DNA from: an uncultured Lachnospiraceae bacterium | Lineage (GTDB): Bacteria > Bacillota > Clostridia > Lachnospirales > Lachnospiraceae | Assembly (NCBI GenBank): GCA_947589305.1 | Contig: CANQAP010000002.1 | Coordinates: 62,001 to 126,000, forward strand | DNA length: 64,000 bases | Reading direction: 5' to 3' | Shown here: piece after piece, positions 17,986-27,100 of the stretch | Numbering within the stretch: the first letter of the stretch is position 1 | Layout: every line of letters begins with the position of its first letter | Position numbers and translations under genes: made by a program | The notes under the pieces: generated by a model | What the model saw: only the letters and a program-made list of their open reading frames with translations | The model's database searches: none | Told to the model about the DNA's origin: nothing

Positions 17986-20889
17986 ATGGGTATGGAGATG
18001 ACAAATCCTTGGTGGCTGTGTTTGATACCGGTTGTGATCGCCGCATTGGTAGTATCACAGCGTTGGTTCCGTATGCAGAACAAAAGGAAGAAAACAGAAT
18101 ACTTAGTGATCCGTGGAGTGATCGCCGTGTTACTGATCCTGACGCTTTGCGGTTTGAGCCTGAAATGGACGACGAAAAAAGTCACAACGATTTTTCTGGT
18201 AGATATGTCGGACAGCAATGAAAAGAATTTGACGGACATTGAGACTTTTATCCGTGACAGTATTGCAGATATGCCAAAACGGAATCAGGCGGGTGTCGTA
18301 GTGTTCGGCGATGATGTCTTAGTCGATCAGTTTGTAACGGATAAAAAGATTTTTTCGGAACTGACATCGGCTCCGGTATCGTCCGCGACGAATTTGGAAA
18401 AGGCGGTATCGACCGCTTTGGGCGTTTTTCCGGATGATACTGCGAAGCGTTTGGTCCTTGTGACGGACGGATTGGAAAATGCCGGAAACATAGAAAAGAT
18501 GGCGGGTGTCGTTCGTTCGAAAGATGTGGACGTACAGGTGATCAAGCTGGAGCAGAATGTGGGCGAGGAAGTGTACGTCAGCAATCTGGAATTGCCTGAT
18601 GTAGTGCATGTGGGTGATAGTTTTCAGGTCAAGGTAACGATTGAAAGTAATATTTCGACACAGGCGCTGGTCAGTCTGTATTCCGGCAGAACGTTGAAAG
18701 GTCAGTCTAGGGTAAATTTGACGGCAGGGCAGAACCAGTTTATTTTTCAGGACGTCGGGGAAAGTAACGGAACACAGGATTATCATGTGATGGTGGAACC
18801 GGTGGACGACACGATGAGCATGAATAATGAATATTGTGCGTTTACGCAGGTGGAATCGGAGCCGAAAGTCCTCTTAGTGGAGGGAACGCCGGGGGAAGGC
18901 GATGTACTCGCAGGTATTTTGGATGCGTGCGGGGTACGTTACGATCAGATCACACCGACGGGCGTTCCGCAGGAACTGTCAGACCTTGTGGCGTATAAAG
19001 CGGTTGTAATGGTAAATGTACACGCAAGGGATCTGCGGCAGGGATTTTTGGACATTTTGGAAAGCTATGTGCGTGATTATGCCGGCGGTTTGATATGCAC
19101 GGGCGGCGACAACAGTTTTGCGATGGGCGGATATCAGGAGACTGCTTTGGAAACAGTCCTGCCGGTGAATATGTTTTTGGAAGGAGAACGGGAACTGCCT
19201 ACGATGGCGATCGCGATGGTGATCGATCATTCCGGCAGTATGACTACGCCCGCAGCGGGCAATACCGGAGCGACCAGTCTGGATTTGGCAAAAGAAGCGG
19301 CGATCGACGGCGTAGCCAGTCTGCGGGATATAGATGAAGTCGGGGTGCTGGCGTTCGATGATACCTATGACTGGGTGGTACCGATGCAGGCGGCGTCGGA
19401 CCGGTCGGCGATCAACAGCCGGATCGAAACGATTGAATATGGCGGCGGCACCAGTATTTTTCCTGCATTAGATGAAGCGGCAACGCAGTTGCAAGATTCC
19501 GATGCACAGATCAAGCATATCATTCTTTTGACAGACGGACAGGATTATTATGACCAGTATGATGAAGTGATCAATAAGATCAATGGCAGTGGGATCACAT
19601 TGTCTACCGTGGCGGTCGGACCGGAGTCCGACCAGCAGCTATTAAGTAATCTGGCGAATATGTGCGGCGGGCGTTTCTATTATACGGATGTCAACAGTGG
19701 AATCCCGAAAATTTTCGCACAGGAAATTATTTTATCCGGAAAAAGTTATCTGATCAATGAGGAATTTACCCCGATCATTACCAGCCGCTCAGAGATCATT
19801 GAAGGTCTGATGAATGACGGAGTGCCGACATTGCTCGGATATATCGGTTCATCTGCAAAACCGCAGGCGACGGTGATTTTACAGTCGGAAAAAGGCGATC
19901 CTATCCTGTCAACATGGCAATACGGATTGGGACGGACGATCGCATGGAATACGGATGCGACCAATGAATGGACCAGCAACTGGGCAAAGTGGGAAAATTA
20001 TGTACAACTGTGGGATAATATGATAAATTATGTTACATCGGAAACCGCTATTGACGGCGACTCCTTAGAGGTGGTACAGGAAGGAAGTTCGGCAGTCATC
20101 TCGTATAAAACGGAGAATTACGACCAGAATACTGTGGTAAAGGCAATATGTACGGATTCGGAAGGCAATCAGCAGGAAATCACATTGGATCCGATCCGCC
20201 CGGGCGTATACGAAGCGGATATGGAAATGGATGATATCGGAATCTATACCATTAGCCTGCAAAATCGGAACGGTGAAGAACTTCAGGGGAGTATGGTCAC
20301 TGCGGCGGCGATGCAGTATTCCCCGGAATATCGGTTTGATCTGGTGACGGATGGGTTAGATAGTTTCGTCTCACAAGTCGAAGGAGAATATATCACCTTG
20401 GATACGGATGTGTTCGCAGGAGACTTAGAGACTGTGAGGGCAAGGACCAATCTGACGATCCCGCTTTTGCTTTTGGCGCTTCTGCTGTTTTTACTGGATA
20501 TTCTGACAAGACGTATGAATCTGGAGTATGCAGATATCGTTCGATTCGTTCCGTGGGCATTCCGTCGGATCAGACGTAAAGCGCCGGCAGACGGGCAACC
20601 GCCGGATGACGGAGAAACGAAACCGGAGAGGAAACAGACACGCATCCGGAAGGATAAAAAGAGTGCAGATGCCGGGAAAGAACCCGTGGACCATCCAAAG
20701 ACAGGGCAGGAGGTACAACAGACGGATCCGGAACCGAAAGAGACAGCGCCTGTGAAACAGAAAAGGTCAAAATCAGGGAAACCGGCGAAGTCGGAGAAAA
20801 AAAACAAAAGAAAAAAGCAGGTGGAAGAGCCGGAACAGGCATTGGACACAGAAGCTTTGCTGCGAAAAAAAGAAGACCGTCAATGGTGA
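17986..20889 (+). CDS. Membrane protein with VWA domain(s) and GATase-like region, Lys/Glu-rich cytoplasmic tail
   Basis: Two N-terminal TMs; VWA-like segments TIFLVDMSDSNEKN and MAIAMVIDHSGSMTTPAAG (MIDAS DxSGS); YAGGLICTGGDNSFAMGGYQ; C-terminal TM then a charged tail. Confidence 0.85.
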   Translation: MGMEMTNPWWLCLIPVVIAALVVSQRWFRMQNKRKKTEYLVIRGVIAVLLILTLCGLSLKWTTKKVTTIFLVDMSDSNEKNLTDIETFIRDSIADMPKRNQAGVVVFGDDVLVDQFVTDKKIFSELTSAPVSSATNLEKAVSTALGVFPDDTAKRLVLVTDGLENAGNIEKMAGVVRSKDVDVQVIKLEQNVGEEVYVSNLELPDVVHVGDSFQVKVTIESNISTQALVSLYSGRTLKGQSRVNLTAGQNQFIFQDVGESNGTQDYHVMVEPVDDTMSMNNEYCAFTQVESEPKVLLVEGTPGEGDVLAGILDACGVRYDQITPTGVPQELSDLVAYKAVVMVNVHARDLRQGFLDILESYVRDYAGGLICTGGDNSFAMGGYQETALETVLPVNMFLEGERELPTMAIAMVIDHSGSMTTPAAGNTGATSLDLAKEAAIDGVASLRDIDEVGVLAFDDTYDWVVPMQAASDRSAINSRIETIEYGGGTSIFPALDEAATQLQDSDAQIKHIILLTDGQDYYDQYDEVINKINGSGITLSTVAVGPESDQQLLSNLANMCGGRFYYTDVNSGIPKIFAQEIILSGKSYLINEEFTPIITSRSEIIEGLMNDGVPTLLGYIGSSAKPQATVILQSEKGDPILSTWQYGLGRTIAWNTDATNEWTSNWAKWENYVQLWDNMINYVTSETAIDGDSLEVVQEGSSAVISYKTENYDQNTVVKAICTDSEGNQQEITLDPIRPGVYEADMEMDDIGIYTISLQNRNGEELQGSMVTAAAMQYSPEYRFDLVTDGLDSFVSQVEGEYITLDTDVFAGDLETVRARTNLTIPLLLLALLLFLLDILTRRMNLEYADIVRFVPWAFRRIRRKAPADGQPPDDGETKPERKQTRIRKDKKSADAGKEPVDHPKTGQEVQQTDPEPKETAPVKQKRSKSGKPAKSEKKNKRKKQVEEPEQALDTEALLRKKEDRQW

Positions 20890-20949
20890 GAGCGGATGTG
20901 ATCAAGAAAGCGATAACAGGTTGGTATGACATGAGGAAAGGAAAGAAGA

Positions 20950-21969
20950 ATGGAAGCGATACTCAATATATGGAATACAATTATGACTTTACCGGAACGG
21001 ATCCCGTTTTTGGTATATATCTATCTGATCGTCGGATTTGTTCTCCTGATCAAAGGAGCTGACTGGTTTGTGGATGGGGCTTCGGCAGTTGCAAAGCTCT
21101 TAAAAGTACCGTCTGTTGTCATTGGACTGACGATTGTGGCGATGGGTACGAGTGCGCCGGAAGCGGCAGTCAGTATTACGGCGGGACTCAAGGGAAGTAA
21201 CGAGATTGCGATTAGTAATGTCATAGGTTCCAATCTGTTTAATCTATTGATGGTAATCGGTATTTGTGCGGCTATCAAGGCATTTTCTACGGATATGGAA
21301 ATCCTAAAACGGGATATGCCGGTCAATATCGGTGCGACTTTGCTCATGTTCCTCTTTTTACTGAATGGGACATTAAGCCGTTTGGAAGGGGCTATCCTGC
21401 TTGCGGCATTACTGATTTATCTGACCGTGGTGGTACGTTCCGCATTGAAAAACCGTAAGGGGAATATGGAAACACAGGAAGAGCCGAAAGAAAAGCAACT
21501 GACAATACCGATGATCATTTTGTGTATTCTCGTTGGCTTGGCAGCGATCGTCTGGGGCGGCGACTTGGTCGTTGATAATGCACAGCGGATCGCATTGTCG
21601 TTTGGTATGAGTCCGATGCTGGTCGGACTGACCATTGTGGCGATGGGAACCTCCCTGCCGGAATTGGTCACGTCCATTGTGGCATCCCGAAAAGGAGAAA
21701 GCGGTTTGGCGTTGGGCAATGCGGTAGGTTCCTGTCTGTTTAATATTTTATTTATCTTGGGACTTTCTTCTGTTTTGTCGCCGATCACGCCGACTGGTTC
21801 CGGTATCGTGGAAAGTATTACCGATACGGGAATTCTATTAGGTATTTCGATTCTTATGCTGATCTTAAGCGCTACCGGTAAAAAAGTAAGCCGTGTGGAA
21901 GGCGTGATTTGTGTTCTGCTGTATGCTGCTTATATGGCATTTGCAATCCTTCGCTGCTATGTATTTTAA
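20950..21969 (+). CDS. Calcium/sodium antiporter (CaCA family)
   Basis: Duplicated alpha repeats: VVIGLTIVAMGTSAPEAAVSITAGLKGSNEIAISNVIGSNLFN and MLVGLTIVAMGTSLPELVTSIVASRKGESGLALGNAVGSCLFN. Confidence 0.93.
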   Translation: MEAILNIWNTIMTLPERIPFLVYIYLIVGFVLLIKGADWFVDGASAVAKLLKVPSVVIGLTIVAMGTSAPEAAVSITAGLKGSNEIAISNVIGSNLFNLLMVIGICAAIKAFSTDMEILKRDMPVNIGATLLMFLFLLNGTLSRLEGAILLAALLIYLTVVVRSALKNRKGNMETQEEPKEKQLTIPMIILCILVGLAAIVWGGDLVVDNAQRIALSFGMSPMLVGLTIVAMGTSLPELVTSIVASRKGESGLALGNAVGSCLFNILFILGLSSVLSPITPTGSGIVESITDTGILLGISILMLILSATGKKVSRVEGVICVLLYAAYMAFAILRCYVF

Positions 21970-21984
21970 TGAGAATGGATATGA

Positions 21985-22030
21985 AGGCATTCCTTGGATC
22001 TGCCGGTGGGCGGGAAGGAATGCCTGTTTA
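21985..22030 (+). terminator. Hairpin/terminator after the CaCA gene
   Basis: AGGCATTCCTT ... AAGGAATGCCT inverted repeat followed by a short T-rich tract. Confidence 0.6.
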
Positions 22031-22136
22031 TATCTAGTCTCATATCTGGCACTATAAAAATAATCAAAACTGGATATTTCAAATGAGCCAAATACATAGT
22101 AGACTGTCACACAGAATATGGTAAGGGGATGATCAC

Positions 22137-22673
22137 ATGCGAGAACGAGTAAAAATGATTTGCGTCACCGGTTTGTTTATTGCATTGACATTGCTGTTTA
22201 CAGCCTGTGTGAATGTAAAACTGCCGTTCGGGTATGGCGGGCTGATCCATTTGGGAAATATCCCGCTGCTCTTAGCTTCCATGCTCTACGGCAAGAAAAC
22301 AGGATGTATCGCGGGAGCAATCGGTATGGCGTTGTTTGATTTCATGTCCAGTTGGACCATCTATGTGCCATGCACGCTGTTGACCTGCGGCTGTATGGGA
22401 TTTGCAGCAGGATGGATCGTGGAAAAAAAGAAAGGGTTTGTTTGGAAGATCGTTGCGGTGGCAGCGGCATTACTGATAAAATTGCTGGGATATTATATCT
22501 TTGAAGCGATTTTCTATCATAATTGGCTGGAACCGTTGGCGTCTGTCTTTGGAAACACATTACAGGTAGTGTTGGCGGCGATTCCGGTGCTGATCGTAGT
22601 CACGCCATTGGAAAAGGTCTTAGGAAAAGCAGGATTGTTGATGGTGAAAACGGAAAGGAAGGCATCATGTTAA
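22137..22673 (+). CDS. ECF transporter S component
   Basis: Small hydrophobic protein; GGLIHLGNIPLLLASMLYGKKTGCIAGAIGMALFDFMSSW pattern typical of ECF S components. Confidence 0.75.
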   Translation: MRERVKMICVTGLFIALTLLFTACVNVKLPFGYGGLIHLGNIPLLLASMLYGKKTGCIAGAIGMALFDFMSSWTIYVPCTLLTCGCMGFAAGWIVEKKKGFVWKIVAVAAALLIKLLGYYIFEAIFYHNWLEPLASVFGNTLQVVLAAIPVLIVVTPLEKVLGKAGLLMVKTERKASC

Positions 22674-23743
22674 AATTAATGACACCCGGTCCGACACAGG
22701 TACGGGAAAATGTGCGGCTGGCAAGAAGTCGGGAAACGACTAATCCGGATCTGGATTTGGAATTCTATGATTTTTACAAAGAAACATGCGAGGAGATCAG
22801 TGACCTTCTAAACACCGAAAATCCCGCATATATTTTAAGCGGCGAGGGGATTTTAGGCTTGGAAGCAGCCTGTGCTTCCCTGACGGAAGCCGGCGACCGC
22901 GTGCTGGTGATCGACAACGGCGTATTCGGACATGGATTCGCAGATTTTGTAAGGATCTATGGTGGAGAACCGGTCCTTTATACGACGGATTATAAGGAAG
23001 AAGTGTCCGTCCGTGAACTTCGCGCATATTTGGAACAGGATCATGCGTTTAAGTATGCGACGGTGGTACACTGCGATACGCCAAGCGGCAGATTAAATCC
23101 GATACAGGACATCTGTCCGCTCTTAAAATCATATGGGATCCTGACGGTAGTGGATGCGGTTGCCTCCATGTTTGGTGAAAAGATATGTGTCGATGACTGG
23201 AAGATGGATATCGTATGCGGCGGTTCGCAAAAAGCTCTGTCAGCTCCCATCGGGTTAACCTTTTTAACGGTCAGTCCGGCGGCGGCGGAAGCCATGCGGA
23301 CACGAAAGACGCCGATCGCCTCATTTTATGCCAATCTGACAGTCTATCAAGACTACTATGAGAAGAAATGGTTTCCGTATACAATGCCAATCAGCGATAT
23401 CTATGGACTGAGAGTTGCTTTGGATAACGTGAAAAACGATACCCGGATCTTGGAACGCCATCGGGAGATTGCCGAATATGTGCGGAATACCTTGCGGGAA
23501 GCGGGATATAAAGTTTACGGGAACAGTGGATTTGCAAATACCGTGACGGCATTGGAGGTTCCGGAACACCGCAAGGCGGACGATATCCTTCGGGAAGTGG
23601 CGGACGAGTCGGGCATTATGCTGGCAGGTTCCTTCGATATATTTGCCGGTAAACTGATCCGGATCGGTCACATGGGCGAACAGGCAAATTGGAAAGATGT
23701 CAGACAGACATTACAAGCCTTATTAAAGGTATTGTCGAAATGA
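22667..23743 (+). CDS. Class V aminotransferase (PLP-dependent)
   Basis: MLKLMTPGPTQVRENVRLARSRETTNPD; VVDAVASMFGEKICVDDWKMDIVCGGSQKALSAPIG. Start ATG overlaps the upstream stop (ATGTTAA). Confidence 0.88.
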   Translation: MLKLMTPGPTQVRENVRLARSRETTNPDLDLEFYDFYKETCEEISDLLNTENPAYILSGEGILGLEAACASLTEAGDRVLVIDNGVFGHGFADFVRIYGGEPVLYTTDYKEEVSVRELRAYLEQDHAFKYATVVHCDTPSGRLNPIQDICPLLKSYGILTVVDAVASMFGEKICVDDWKMDIVCGGSQKALSAPIGLTFLTVSPAAAEAMRTRKTPIASFYANLTVYQDYYEKKWFPYTMPISDIYGLRVALDNVKNDTRILERHREIAEYVRNTLREAGYKVYGNSGFANTVTALEVPEHRKADDILREVADESGIMLAGSFDIFAGKLIRIGHMGEQANWKDVRQTLQALLKVLSK

Positions 23744-23798
23744 AAATAATGGAGTATAATAAGGCTGTGAAAATACATAATGGAAAGGAGTTAGTGAT

Positions 23799-24032
23799 AT
23801 GACAAAGGTAAAAGTGTTATTGGATTCCATAGACAAGGTAAAGAACTTTGTAAATACGTTGATCAAGTTTGATTGCGATTTCGATATCAGTTCCAGTCGA
23901 TATACCATTGATGCAAAATCGATCATGGGCATCTTTAGTTTAGATTTGTCTCAGCCGTTGGATATGATTATTCATAAGGACGGAGATGTTTCTGATATTT
24001 TGGAAGCAATCGCACCATATACGGTTGAATAA
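23799..24032 (+). CDS. HPr-like protein lacking the catalytic His15 region
   Basis: AKSIMGIFSLDLSQPLDMIIHKDGD aligns by eye with the HPr Ser46 region; N-terminal segment SIDKVKNFVNT has no His. Confidence 0.75.
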   Translation: MTKVKVLLDSIDKVKNFVNTLIKFDCDFDISSSRYTIDAKSIMGIFSLDLSQPLDMIIHKDGDVSDILEAIAPYTVE

Positions 24033-24087
24033 ATACAGGATTCTTTGTGAGGATCACACAATCGCGGTAGGCGGTCGGAATAGAGAA

Positions 24088-24125
24088 GAAAGAAGCAGGC
24101 TTGCAGGTTTGCTTCTTTTTCTTGT
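24088..24125 (+). terminator. Intrinsic terminator after the HPr-like gene
   Basis: AAGAAGCAGGC-ttgcag-GTTTGCTTCTTTTTCTT. Confidence 0.65.
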
Positions 24126-24219
24126 TATGACGACGACATATGCGTATAAGAAAAAACGGATGGTTTATACTAATGGTAACATATAGCATAAGCAAAAACG
24201 GAGGCAGGAGGTAAGAAAA

Positions 24220-25203
24220 ATGAAGATTATGTTTTATGATACAAAGCCATATGATAAGATCTGGTTTCAACCAATGGGACAGGATATGGGCTTTCAGATG
24301 AAATTTCAGGAGGTAAAACTGAATGAAGATACCGCTGTATTGGCAAAGAATTATGATGCAGTCTGCATCTTTGTCAATGACGATGCCGGAAAAAATACGA
24401 TCCGGATCCTGAAAGAACTGAATATTCATACGATTCTGCTGCGGTGTGCAGGTTTTAATAATGTCGATCTAAAAGCAGCGCAGGAAGCAGGGATACAGGT
24501 ATTACGAGTGCCGAGTTATTCACCGGAAGCGGTTGCGGAATATGCGATGGGTCTGATCTTGGCAGCAAACCGGAAAATCCATCGGGCGTATGTCAGGACC
24601 AGAGATTTCAACTATAATATCAACGGCTTAATGGGGATCGATCTGGTCGGAAAAACAGCGGGCGTGATCGGAACAGGAAAGATCGGCCAGATGATGATTG
24701 ATATTCTCAAAGGATTCAAAATGAAGATCTTGGCGTATGATCCGTATCCGATCGAGAGCTTAGAGGTGGAGTATGTCGATCTGGATACCTTGTTTGAACG
24801 TGCAGACGTCATTTCGCTACACTGTCCGCTGACGAAGGATACCCGGCATATCATCAATAAAAGAAGCATCAGTAAGATGAAAGACGGCGTGATTTTAGTG
24901 AATACATCCAGAGGAGCCTTGATCAATACCTCGGATCTGATCGACGCGCTGATCCGGCAAAAATTTACCGGTGTCGGGCTGGATGTGTATGAGGAAGAAG
25001 ACGAGTATTTTTTTGAAGATAAATCGGATGATATCATTCGCGATGAAGATCTGGTCCGGCTGACCAGCTTTCGGAATGTGATCTTAACATCCCATCAGGC
25101 GTTTTTTACGAAAGACGCAATGGAGGCGATCGCACGTGTGACCTTGGAAAATGCCAAAGCCGTGGAAGAAGGCAGGGAACTGAAAAATATCGTTCTGCCA
25201 TAG
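24220..25203 (+). CDS. D-2-hydroxyacid dehydrogenase (D-lactate dehydrogenase-like)
   Basis: GKTAGVIGTGKIGQMMIDILKGF Rossmann motif; HCPLTKDTRHIINKRSISKMKDGVILVNTSRGALINT; VILTSHQAFFTKDAM. Confidence 0.92.
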   Translation: MKIMFYDTKPYDKIWFQPMGQDMGFQMKFQEVKLNEDTAVLAKNYDAVCIFVNDDAGKNTIRILKELNIHTILLRCAGFNNVDLKAAQEAGIQVLRVPSYSPEAVAEYAMGLILAANRKIHRAYVRTRDFNYNINGLMGIDLVGKTAGVIGTGKIGQMMIDILKGFKMKILAYDPYPIESLEVEYVDLDTLFERADVISLHCPLTKDTRHIINKRSISKMKDGVILVNTSRGALINTSDLIDALIRQKFTGVGLDVYEEEDEYFFEDKSDDIIRDEDLVRLTSFRNVILTSHQAFFTKDAMEAIARVTLENAKAVEEGRELKNIVLP

Positions 25204-25292
25204 ACGGCAGGAGCTGGATCATGGAAATGGGAATTGCATTTTGGCGGATAATCGGTAATAATGATTTTAGTAAATACAAAGGACAGAAACGT

Positions 25293-25964
25293 ATGTATAA
25301 GATTATGATAGTGGAAGATGATATGCGAATTGCACAGGCAATCCAAAAACAGGCAGCCGTTTGGAATTGGGAAGCGTTGATTGTCGATAATTTCCGGACC
25401 GTCTTGGAGACCTATGCCGAATTTCAGCCGCATATCGTGTTATTGGATATTTCACTGCCGTTTTTTAACGGATACCATTGGTGCAGTGAAATACGAAAGA
25501 TTTCCAATGTGCCGATTCTCTTTCTTTCTTCCGCTTCCGATAACATGAGTATGATCATGGCGATGAATATGGGAGCGGACGATTTTGTCATGAAACCGTT
25601 TGACCTGAGCGTGTTGACGGCAAAGATACAGGCATTGCTCCGTCGGACGTATGATTTTGCGGCAACCGCTCCGGTTCTCGAACATCGGGGAGCGTTCCTG
25701 AATACGGGAGACGACACCCTGATGTACGGGGAACGGAAAATCCCGTTGACAAAGAACGAATACCGGATTTTACTTTGTCTGTTGGAAAATAAGGGGAATG
25801 TGGTCAGCCGGGAAAAATTGATGGAGCGGCTCTGGAAGACTGAATCGTTCATTGACGACAATACGCTCACAGTGAATATCAACCGATTACGTAAGAAATT
25901 GGATACAGCCGGTCTGGAGGAGTTTATTACTACGAAAGTCGGTGTCGGCTATCTGATCTCATAA
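25293..25964 (+). CDS. BceR-like OmpR-family response regulator
   Basis: MYKIMIVEDDMRIAQAIQKQAAVWNWEA; FMTKPF-like VMKPFDLSVL; winged helix; adjacent to a Bce-like HK and ABC pair. Confidence 0.88.
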   Translation: MYKIMIVEDDMRIAQAIQKQAAVWNWEALIVDNFRTVLETYAEFQPHIVLLDISLPFFNGYHWCSEIRKISNVPILFLSSASDNMSMIMAMNMGADDFVMKPFDLSVLTAKIQALLRRTYDFAATAPVLEHRGAFLNTGDDTLMYGERKIPLTKNEYRILLCLLENKGNVVSREKLMERLWKTESFIDDNTLTVNINRLRKKLDTAGLEEFITTKVGVGYLIS

Positions 25965-25996
25965 GGATAAAGGAAAACAAAACGGAGAAACAGGTT

Positions 25997-26980
25997 ATGA
26001 AATTGTTTATTACATATCTGAAAGGGCAGTATAAGTGGATACTGATTTTCACTTTATGCTTTGGGTTGTTGCTGGCGTCTTTTTTATTGTATCACCTTCC
26101 GCTTTTGGCAGTTGTATATCCGTCTATTTTATGTCTGGTTCTGATCGCCGTCTTTCTGGTAACAGATTTTCTCCATGTCAGAAACGTACATAAATGCTTA
26201 TCTGAAATGACAGCCATGACGGCATCCCTGATCACATCGCTGCCACGTGCGGAGAGTATCGAAGCGGCGGATTATCAGGATATCATAAGGAGCCTTCAGG
26301 AAGAAGTGATGGAATGGAATACCTCTGCCACGCTGCGTGATCAGGAAATGACAGAATATTACACAGTCTGGGTACATCAGATCAAAACACCGATTTCCGC
26401 TATGCGGTTGATGTTAGAGAATGAAGACACAGAGTTTTCCCGAAAGTTGATGCTGGATCTGTTGCGGATCGAGCAATATGTGGAAATGGTGCTTGCCTTT
26501 TTAAGATTAGATGCTCCGACAAGCGATTATGTGTTTGAGAACTATTGTCTGGATTCGATTGTCAGCCGGGCAGTTGCCAAATTTGCTACGGAATTTATAG
26601 AACGAAAATTACGGCTGGAGTACGAACCGTTGAATCTGTCCTTGATCACAGATGAAAAATGGTTTGCCTTTGTCATAGAACAGATATTATCCAATGCCCT
26701 GAAGTATACAAAGGAGGGCAGCATTAAGATTTATGCCGCCGATACAGTAACGCTTTGTATCGAAGATACGGGGATCGGCATCGCGCCGGAAGATTTGCCG
26801 CGGATTTTTGATAAAGGTTATACCGGATACAACGGGAGACTGGATACAAGAGCCAGTGGGATCGGTCTCTACCTCTGCCGGCGCATCTGTAACAATCTGG
26901 GTATACAGATAGCGGTCCAATCACAACTGGATCGGGGTAGTCTGGTGACACTGCGTTGGAAACGGCAGAAGAAGCTGTAG
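25997..26980 (+). CDS. BceS-like intramembrane-sensing histidine kinase
   Basis: Short N-terminal two-TM region with minimal loop; YYTVWVHQIKTPISAMRLML H-box; GIGLYLCRRICNNLG G-box. Confidence 0.9.
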   Translation: MKLFITYLKGQYKWILIFTLCFGLLLASFLLYHLPLLAVVYPSILCLVLIAVFLVTDFLHVRNVHKCLSEMTAMTASLITSLPRAESIEAADYQDIIRSLQEEVMEWNTSATLRDQEMTEYYTVWVHQIKTPISAMRLMLENEDTEFSRKLMLDLLRIEQYVEMVLAFLRLDAPTSDYVFENYCLDSIVSRAVAKFATEFIERKLRLEYEPLNLSLITDEKWFAFVIEQILSNALKYTKEGSIKIYAADTVTLCIEDTGIGIAPEDLPRIFDKGYTGYNGRLDTRASGIGLYLCRRICNNLGIQIAVQSQLDRGSLVTLRWKRQKKL

Positions 26981-26995
26981 CATCCATATGGCGAC

Positions 26996-27011
26996 CTTAC
27001 AAAAATGTAAG
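26996..27011. promoter_or_regulatory. Putative BceR-type operator CTTACA-AAAA-TGTAAG
   Basis: Perfect 6-bp inverted repeat with 4-nt spacer upstream of the BceA-like gene; fits the TNACA-N4-TGTAA core recalled for BceR-like regulators. Confidence 0.7.
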
Positions 27012-27017
27012 TTCTTC

Positions 27018-27060
27018 AATAGGAAATGTAAGCCGATTCGATGGTGATACATTTCCTTTT
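27018..27060 (+). other. Inverted repeat (AGGAAATGTA...TACATTTCCT + T tract), possible intercistronic terminator
   Basis: Direct sequence reading between the histidine kinase and ABC genes; TATAAT follows at 27065-27070. Confidence 0.55.
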
Positions 27061-27100
27061 TGCTTATAATCATAGCAGAAAATGAAGGAGGAACGATTGG

